A stretch of 64,000 nt of DNA from JAQWBS01 sp047975765 (lineage in GTDB: Bacteria; Pseudomonadota; Alphaproteobacteria; RF32; CAG-239). Below the pieces are notes generated by a model. It worked only from the letters and a program-made list of their open reading frames with translations, ran no database searches and was not told the origin of the DNA. The DNA is taken from the NCBI GenBank assembly GCA_047975765.1, contig JBKEEF010000015.1, forward strand, positions 1 through 64,000. Reading direction: 5' to 3'. Positions 60,394 through 64,000 of the stretch are shown here, piece after piece. How positions within the stretch are numbered: position 1 is the first letter of the stretch; each line of letters opens with the position of its first letter. The translations under genes and the position numbers were made by a program.

Positions 60394-61077
60394 ATGAAAG
60401 AAGAAAAAAAGGAAAATCTGATTGAAAGAAAAAATCAGATTTCTTCTCAACTTCCTCCCAAATTTTTTGATGAGGAAACAGGAGAACTTAATCTTGAAGC
60501 CTTAGTAGCAGATTATCTGTCTTTGGTAGAAAGAGATGAAAATTTGATTGAAACAAATCTTCGTCATGTGCCGGAAGTTTTTGATAAATATGACATCAAA
60601 ATCAATAATTCTGTTTTTGAAAGAGATGATGAGGTTTTGAAAAAGCTTTATGAAAAAGGTTTTAGCAACGAGCAAGCTCAATTAGTCTATGATTTGGCAG
60701 AAGAAAAAGTTTTGCCAATGCTTGGAGATTTAACAATCAATTTTGAAGCACAAAAACAGTTGGAAAAACTTATTTCTCATTTTGGGAGCAAAGAAAAATT
60801 TGATGAAGTTGCTCGTCAAATTTCCAACTGGTCAAGACAAAACTTGTCACCAGATATTTATGATATTTTGGGTTCAACAAGTGAAGGTGTTTTGACACTT
60901 TATCGCATGATGTCTTCGGGCGAGCCAACGCTTTCTCGTGGAGGTGTTCCTAAGTCAGAAATGTCTGAGGAAAAGCTTAGAGAAATGATGAAAGACCCAA
61001 AATATTGGCGAGACAAAGAATCTTCTTACATTGCTAAGATTCAAGAAGGTTTTCAAAGACTATATCCTGAAAAATAA
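60394..61077 (+). CDS. Phage capsid assembly (scaffold) protein, T7 gp9-like
   Basis: From the ATG at 60394 (AAAGGA upstream), the 227-residue protein is acidic and helical. Its C-terminus, EEKLREMMKDPKYWRDKES followed by FQRLYPEK, is typical of gp9-like capsid assembly proteins of podoviruses. Scaffolds guide the capsid protein into procapsids and then leave. It lies directly before the capsid gene as expected. Confidence 0.78.
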   Translation: MKEEKKENLIERKNQISSQLPPKFFDEETGELNLEALVADYLSLVERDENLIETNLRHVPEVFDKYDIKINNSVFERDDEVLKKLYEKGFSNEQAQLVYDLAEEKVLPMLGDLTINFEAQKQLEKLISHFGSKEKFDEVARQISNWSRQNLSPDIYDILGSTSEGVLTLYRMMSSGEPTLSRGGVPKSEMSEEKLREMMKDPKYWRDKESSYIAKIQEGFQRLYPEK

Positions 61078-61093
61078 TTTTCAGGATTTTTTT
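61065..61093 (+). terminator. Terminator-like hairpin at the scaffold stop codon
   Basis: TCCTGAAAA and TTTTCAGGA pair over 9 bp around ATAA, which includes the scaffold stop, and TTTTTTT follows. The capsid gene begins 23 bases later. Confidence 0.7.
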
Positions 61094-61115
61094 AATTTAA
61101 AATGGAGAAAAAAAT

Positions 61116-61940
61116 ATGAGTACAAAAGTAAGTGAAGCATTTATTAAGCAGTTTGAATCTGATGTGCATTTAGCCTATCAGCAAATGGGTTCAAAGTTGA
61201 AAGATACCGTAAGATACAAAAACAATGTTAAAGGTTCTTCAACCGTGTTCCAAAAAGTGGGCAAGGGAGTTGCATCTAAGAAGGCACGTCATGGTCTCGT
61301 ACCTGTGATGAATGTGGACTATTCACCGGTTGAATGTGAATTGCAAGACTATTATGCAGGTGATTGGGTTGACGCTTTAGACGAACTCAAAATCGGTCAT
61401 GATGAACGTCGTGTGATTGCTTCATCAGGCGCTTATGCTTTGGGTCGTAAAACAGATGATTTGATTATCGAAGCACTTTCAAAAGCATCTTCTAAAAATG
61501 ATGTTGGTCTTTACACTACGGCTTTGACTAAAGAAACAATTTTAGCAGCTTTTGCAAAACTTAATGAAAACAATGTTCCTGACGATGGTCAAAGATTTGC
61601 GATTGTTGGACCATTGCAATTTAATGCCTTGCTTGCCATTGAAGAATTTTCAATTTCTGATTATTTCGGTGACAATTTGCCTTTCTTAAAAGGTACAGAA
61701 TGCCGTAAATGGTTAGGAATTAACTGGATTATGCATACTGGTTTGCCACTGAATGATGGTAAAAGAGATTGTTTCATCTATCACAAAACAGCAATTGGTC
61801 ATGGTTCAGGTCAAGATGTTAAAACAGACATTTCTTGGCATGGTGATCATGCGGCTCACTTTGTGAACAACATGATGAGTCAAGGTTCTTGCCTAATTGA
61901 TGAGACTGGTGTTGTTCGTATCAAATCCAAAGAAGCCTAA
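61116..61940 (+). CDS. Phage major capsid protein
   Basis: The 274-residue protein resembles capsid proteins of BPP-1-like podoviruses: KVSEAFIKQFESDVHLAYQQMGSKLKDTVRYK at the start, GLVPVMNVDYSPVECELQDYYAGDWVDALD near residue 62, and SSGAYALGRKTDDLIIEAL. It follows the scaffold gene and has GGAG nine bases upstream. Codon use is like the preceding phage genes. Confidence 0.88.
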   Translation: MSTKVSEAFIKQFESDVHLAYQQMGSKLKDTVRYKNNVKGSSTVFQKVGKGVASKKARHGLVPVMNVDYSPVECELQDYYAGDWVDALDELKIGHDERRVIASSGAYALGRKTDDLIIEALSKASSKNDVGLYTTALTKETILAAFAKLNENNVPDDGQRFAIVGPLQFNALLAIEEFSISDYFGDNLPFLKGTECRKWLGINWIMHTGLPLNDGKRDCFIYHKTAIGHGSGQDVKTDISWHGDHAAHFVNNMMSQGSCLIDETGVVRIKSKEA

Positions 61941-61963
61941 GTTTGCTAAATTGATTTCTGCTG

Positions 61964-62012
61964 GAAAGTTTTTTTCTTGTGTATCTAGTTGTACACGTCA
62001 AGAAAAACTTTC
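61964..62012 (+). terminator. Large hairpin after the capsid gene
   Basis: GAAAGTTTTTTTCTTG and CAAGAAAAACTTTC can form a 13-14 bp stem; the interior TGTA..TACA extends it. No long T run follows, so it may be an RNA-stability or processing element rather than a true terminator. Confidence 0.5.
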
Positions 62013-62079
62013 TTCGCATTAATCTAATTTATCCAATCTCTTAATTAAATAAAAATATATTACAAAAAGGAAAATTAAA

Positions 62080-62334
62080 ATGTCTTTTAAAAATCAAGAC
62101 TTTAGTGTGATTGCTTATGCAAATGGTTTCACACTTTGGAACTATCAAACTGCAGATGCTTTGGCAGATGTGAAAACAGTTAACTATTTCAATGATGTAG
62201 CAACTTTTGCTCGCAAAGGAGATATGATTTTGACAGTTGCTAATTCGGCTGCTGTTCCAGCTCCAGCAATTTTCATTATTTCTGCTATTGAAAACGGAGT
62301 TGTGACTGTGGTTGATTTCACAACCAAAGCATAG
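62080..62334 (+). CDS. Small capsid-associated phage protein
   Basis: The 84-residue protein (FTLWNYQTADALADVKTVNYF, KGDMILTVAN) is beta-rich and follows the capsid gene, the position of decoration-like proteins in related alphaproteobacterial phages. AAAGGAAAA lies upstream. I recognise the pattern from phage neighbourhoods but not a named family. Confidence 0.6.
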   Translation: MSFKNQDFSVIAYANGFTLWNYQTADALADVKTVNYFNDVATFARKGDMILTVANSAAVPAPAIFIISAIENGVVTVVDFTTKA

Positions 62335-62357
62335 CTTTTAACAAATTGTCATAATTT

Positions 62358-62390
62358 TAGAGAGGGGATTTATTCTCCTCTCTATTTTTT
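62358..62390 (+). terminator. Intrinsic terminator before the tail genes
   Basis: TAGAGAGGGGA and TTCTCCTCTCTA form an 11-bp stem (one G-U) around TTTA, followed by TTTTTT. It lies directly before the ribosome site of the gp11-like gene. Confidence 0.85.
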
Positions 62391-62401
62391 GGGAGAATGA
62401 A

Positions 62402-62968
62402 ATGAATTATACAGATATAAGTATTTGTTCCCAAGCTTTACTAAAAATTGGCGTCGATGGAATTGTTTCTTTTGAAGATGGAACAGCAGAAGCAGATATT
62501 TCAAATAATCTGTACAGTTTGATAAGAGACGGGCTTCTTTCTTCTTATCCTTGGAGTTTTGCAACAGCTCAAAAAAGGCTTCCAAAACTTTTAGAAGCCC
62601 CATTGGTTGATTATGCCAATGCGTATCTTTTGCCAAATGATTATTTGAGAATGATTTCGGCAGGAGCAGGAAATAGAGGATTGGGTTTGGAATATAGAAT
62701 TCAAGGTAATAAACTTCATACCAATTCTGATGAAGTTATTATTACCTATATTTATCGTCCTAAAGAGGAAAACTTTCCTGCTTTTTTCTGCGAGGCACTT
62801 ACAACAAAATTGGCAGCAGAGTTTTGTCTTCCTCTAACCGAAGATAATGCCAAGACAAATTTGCTGAATAAAAAAGCTGAGGATGAAGTTAAAACAGCAA
62901 GACTTATTGATGCACAACAGGCTACACCGAAGAAATTTGAAGATTTCACATTGGTGGAAGTGAGGTAA
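62402..62968 (+). CDS. Phage tail adaptor, T7 gp11 (tail tubular A)-like
   Basis: The 188-residue protein begins YTDISICSQALLKIGVDGI and has RDGLLSSYPWSFATAQKRLPKL and YANAYLLPNDYLRMISAG, the usual features of the gp11-like adaptors that join portal and nozzle. The N-terminal helices and central beta layer match that family. GGGAGA lies 5 bases before the ATG. Confidence 0.85.
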   Translation: MNYTDISICSQALLKIGVDGIVSFEDGTAEADISNNLYSLIRDGLLSSYPWSFATAQKRLPKLLEAPLVDYANAYLLPNDYLRMISAGAGNRGLGLEYRIQGNKLHTNSDEVIITYIYRPKEENFPAFFCEALTTKLAAEFCLPLTEDNAKTNLLNKKAEDEVKTARLIDAQQATPKKFEDFTLVEVR

Positions 62969-62969
62969 A

Positions 62970-64000
62970 ATGACAGGAATGGTTGCTGTAAAAACAAATT
63001 TTACGTCAGGACAAGTTTCTGATAAAATTTATGGAAGAGGTGATTTGAGTCTTTATGAAAATGGGGCTAAAACCTTAGAAAATGTTATCATTCATCCAAC
63101 TGGTGGTGTTTCACGTCGTCGAGGTTTGAAATATGTTGATAAAGTTTCTCAAAATGCAAAACTTGTGCCTTTTGAGTTTAGTGTTGATCAGATTTATCTT
63201 CTTTGTTTGTTTGATAAAAAAATGAGAATTTATAGAGAAGATGAGTTTATTGCCGAAATAGATACACCTTGGACAAGTTCACAGCTAAATCAACTGAACT
63301 GGACACAAAGTGCAGACACGCTTTTGGTTGTTCATCCAGATGTGGAGCCAAAGAAGATAACTAGAAATAATGGTGAAGTGTGGAAAATTGAAGATTGGGA
63401 TTATTATGCTAAATATGGAATGATTTTTTGTCCTTATTTCAATTTCTATCAGCACAAAACTAAAATCAACTATTTTGGACTAAATGGTATTTTGTACATC
63501 ACTTCAGAAGAGGAAATCTTTTCACCTGATTATGTTGGGATAAAAATCAAACTAGGTGGTGGATTAGTTGAAGTAACTTCTTTTTCAAATACAAAAACTG
63601 TTATTGTAAAAAGTTTGAAGTCTGCAAATGGAGGAACAGGGATTACGGATTGGGAGGAACAATCTTTCTCAAAATTGAGAGGATTTCCTCGTTCTATTAC
63701 ATTTCATCAAGATAGATTAGTAATTGGTGGGTCAAAGGGCCTTCCAAACCGTCTATGGTTTTCGAAGTCTTCTGACTTATTTAATTTTGATTTAGGAACA
63801 GGTCTAGACGATGAAGCAATAGAATTTGCCATTTTGTCAGATCAAATTAATGCAATATGTAATTTGATTTCAAGTCGTCATTTGCTCATCTTCACAACAG
63901 GGGCAGAATGGACGGTTTCGGGAGAAACTTTGACACCAACCTCAATCAGTTTGAGTTGTCAGACGAATACAGGGAGTTATATCAAAAGTAATGTTGCACC
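62970..64000 (+). CDS. Phage tail nozzle protein, T7 gp12-like (3' partial)
   Basis: The frame opens at ATG 62970, one base after the adaptor stop, and stays open to the end of the window (343 codons). The N-terminus VKTNFTSGQVSDKIYGRGD, followed by NGAKTLENVIIHPTGGVSRRRG, is the signature of podovirus nozzle (tail tubular B) proteins. LRGFPRSITFHQDRLVIGGS near residue 232 is another typical segment. The gene continues beyond 64000, so its size is unknown. Confidence 0.85.
   Translation, partial: MTGMVAVKTNFTSGQVSDKIYGRGDLSLYENGAKTLENVIIHPTGGVSRRRGLKYVDKVSQNAKLVPFEFSVDQIYLLCLFDKKMRIYREDEFIAEIDTPWTSSQLNQLNWTQSADTLLVVHPDVEPKKITRNNGEVWKIEDWDYYAKYGMIFCPYFNFYQHKTKINYFGLNGILYITSEEEIFSPDYVGIKIKLGGGLVEVTSFSNTKTVIVKSLKSANGGTGITDWEEQSFSKLRGFPRSITFHQDRLVIGGSKGLPNRLWFSKSSDLFNFDLGTGLDDEAIEFAILSDQINAICNLISSRHLLIFTTGAEWTVSGETLTPTSISLSCQTNTGSYIKSNVA

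Noticed and set aside
1..64000. tRNA, rRNA or insertion sequences
   Set aside because: I looked for cloverleaf-like segments, rRNA motifs and transposase motifs in the gene-free gaps and found none that I could support.

Overview
The window comes from an AT-rich, Gram-negative alphaproteobacterium with an anaerobic lifestyle. The pointers are the class III (oxygen-sensitive) ribonucleotide reductase, a homodimer-type pyruvate:ferredoxin oxidoreductase, an Rnf-type electron-transfer complex, a BamA/LpxD/FabZ outer-membrane block in alphaproteobacterial order (pyrH-frr-uppS-cdsA-rseP-bamA-lpxD-fabZ), hflK-hflC-degP, and amiC-mrcA-prfB. Low GC, tight operons and the PFOR/Rnf/NrdD set fit an uncultured gut- or host-associated member of the class; this placement is inferred from gene content, not from a marker search.

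Layout: 1-300 is the tail of an outer-membrane beta-barrel gene. 317-4043 holds a small lipoprotein and the anaerobic RNR operon, preceded by two NrdR boxes; here the NrdD glycyl-radical domain is encoded as a separate 62-residue protein between nrdD and nrdG. 4044-6680 holds a patch of short palindromic repeats, a small HTH protein, a candidate structured small RNA with its own promoter and terminator, an unknown membrane-anchored protein and an alpha/beta hydrolase. 6677-10891 (minus) is topA-dprA-plsY. 11057-18875 (plus) is the translation, cell-envelope and lipid A block. 18934-22808 carries a membrane protein, an anchored flavodoxin, a DsbD-like reductase and a CDP-alcohol phosphatidyltransferase. 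22902-27955 is apbE-rnfCDGEA, with no rnfB. 28006-31920 has a small four-cysteine protein under a candidate Fur box, TerC, Tag and MotAB. 32055-39812 (minus) has PFOR under a near-consensus Fur box, HolC, DegP and HflCK. 39921-41504 has a stand-alone copy of the Mrp N-terminal domain, Mrp and a TfoX-like protein. 41570-45381 (minus) is a BepA-like M48 protease and RNase E with a long structured leader. 45926-54914 is amiC, mrcA, prfB (with the programmed +1 frameshift), a hydrolase and a large AsmA/DUF3971 protein.

From about 55372 to the end lies a prophage or phage-derived cassette: a repressor-like regulator, a divergent early pair, then a T7/BPP-1-like podovirus morphogenesis operon (small terminase-like protein, terminase ATPase, head-tail connector, Bbp19-like protein, scaffold, capsid, small capsid-associated protein, gp11-like tail adaptor, gp12-like nozzle running off the edge). 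Two features stand out: the large terminase appears to lack its nuclease domain, and intrinsic-terminator-like hairpins recur between, and even inside, the morphogenesis genes. No integrase, tRNA attachment site, replication or lysis gene is visible before the window ends.

Functionally, PFOR makes reduced ferredoxin from pyruvate, the Rnf complex (flavinylated by the adjacent ApbE) could couple its oxidation to an ion gradient, and NrdDG supplies dNTPs anaerobically. The most unusual observations are the split NrdD, the Rnf locus without rnfB, the candidate small RNA, and the nuclease-less terminase in a terminator-rich phage operon.
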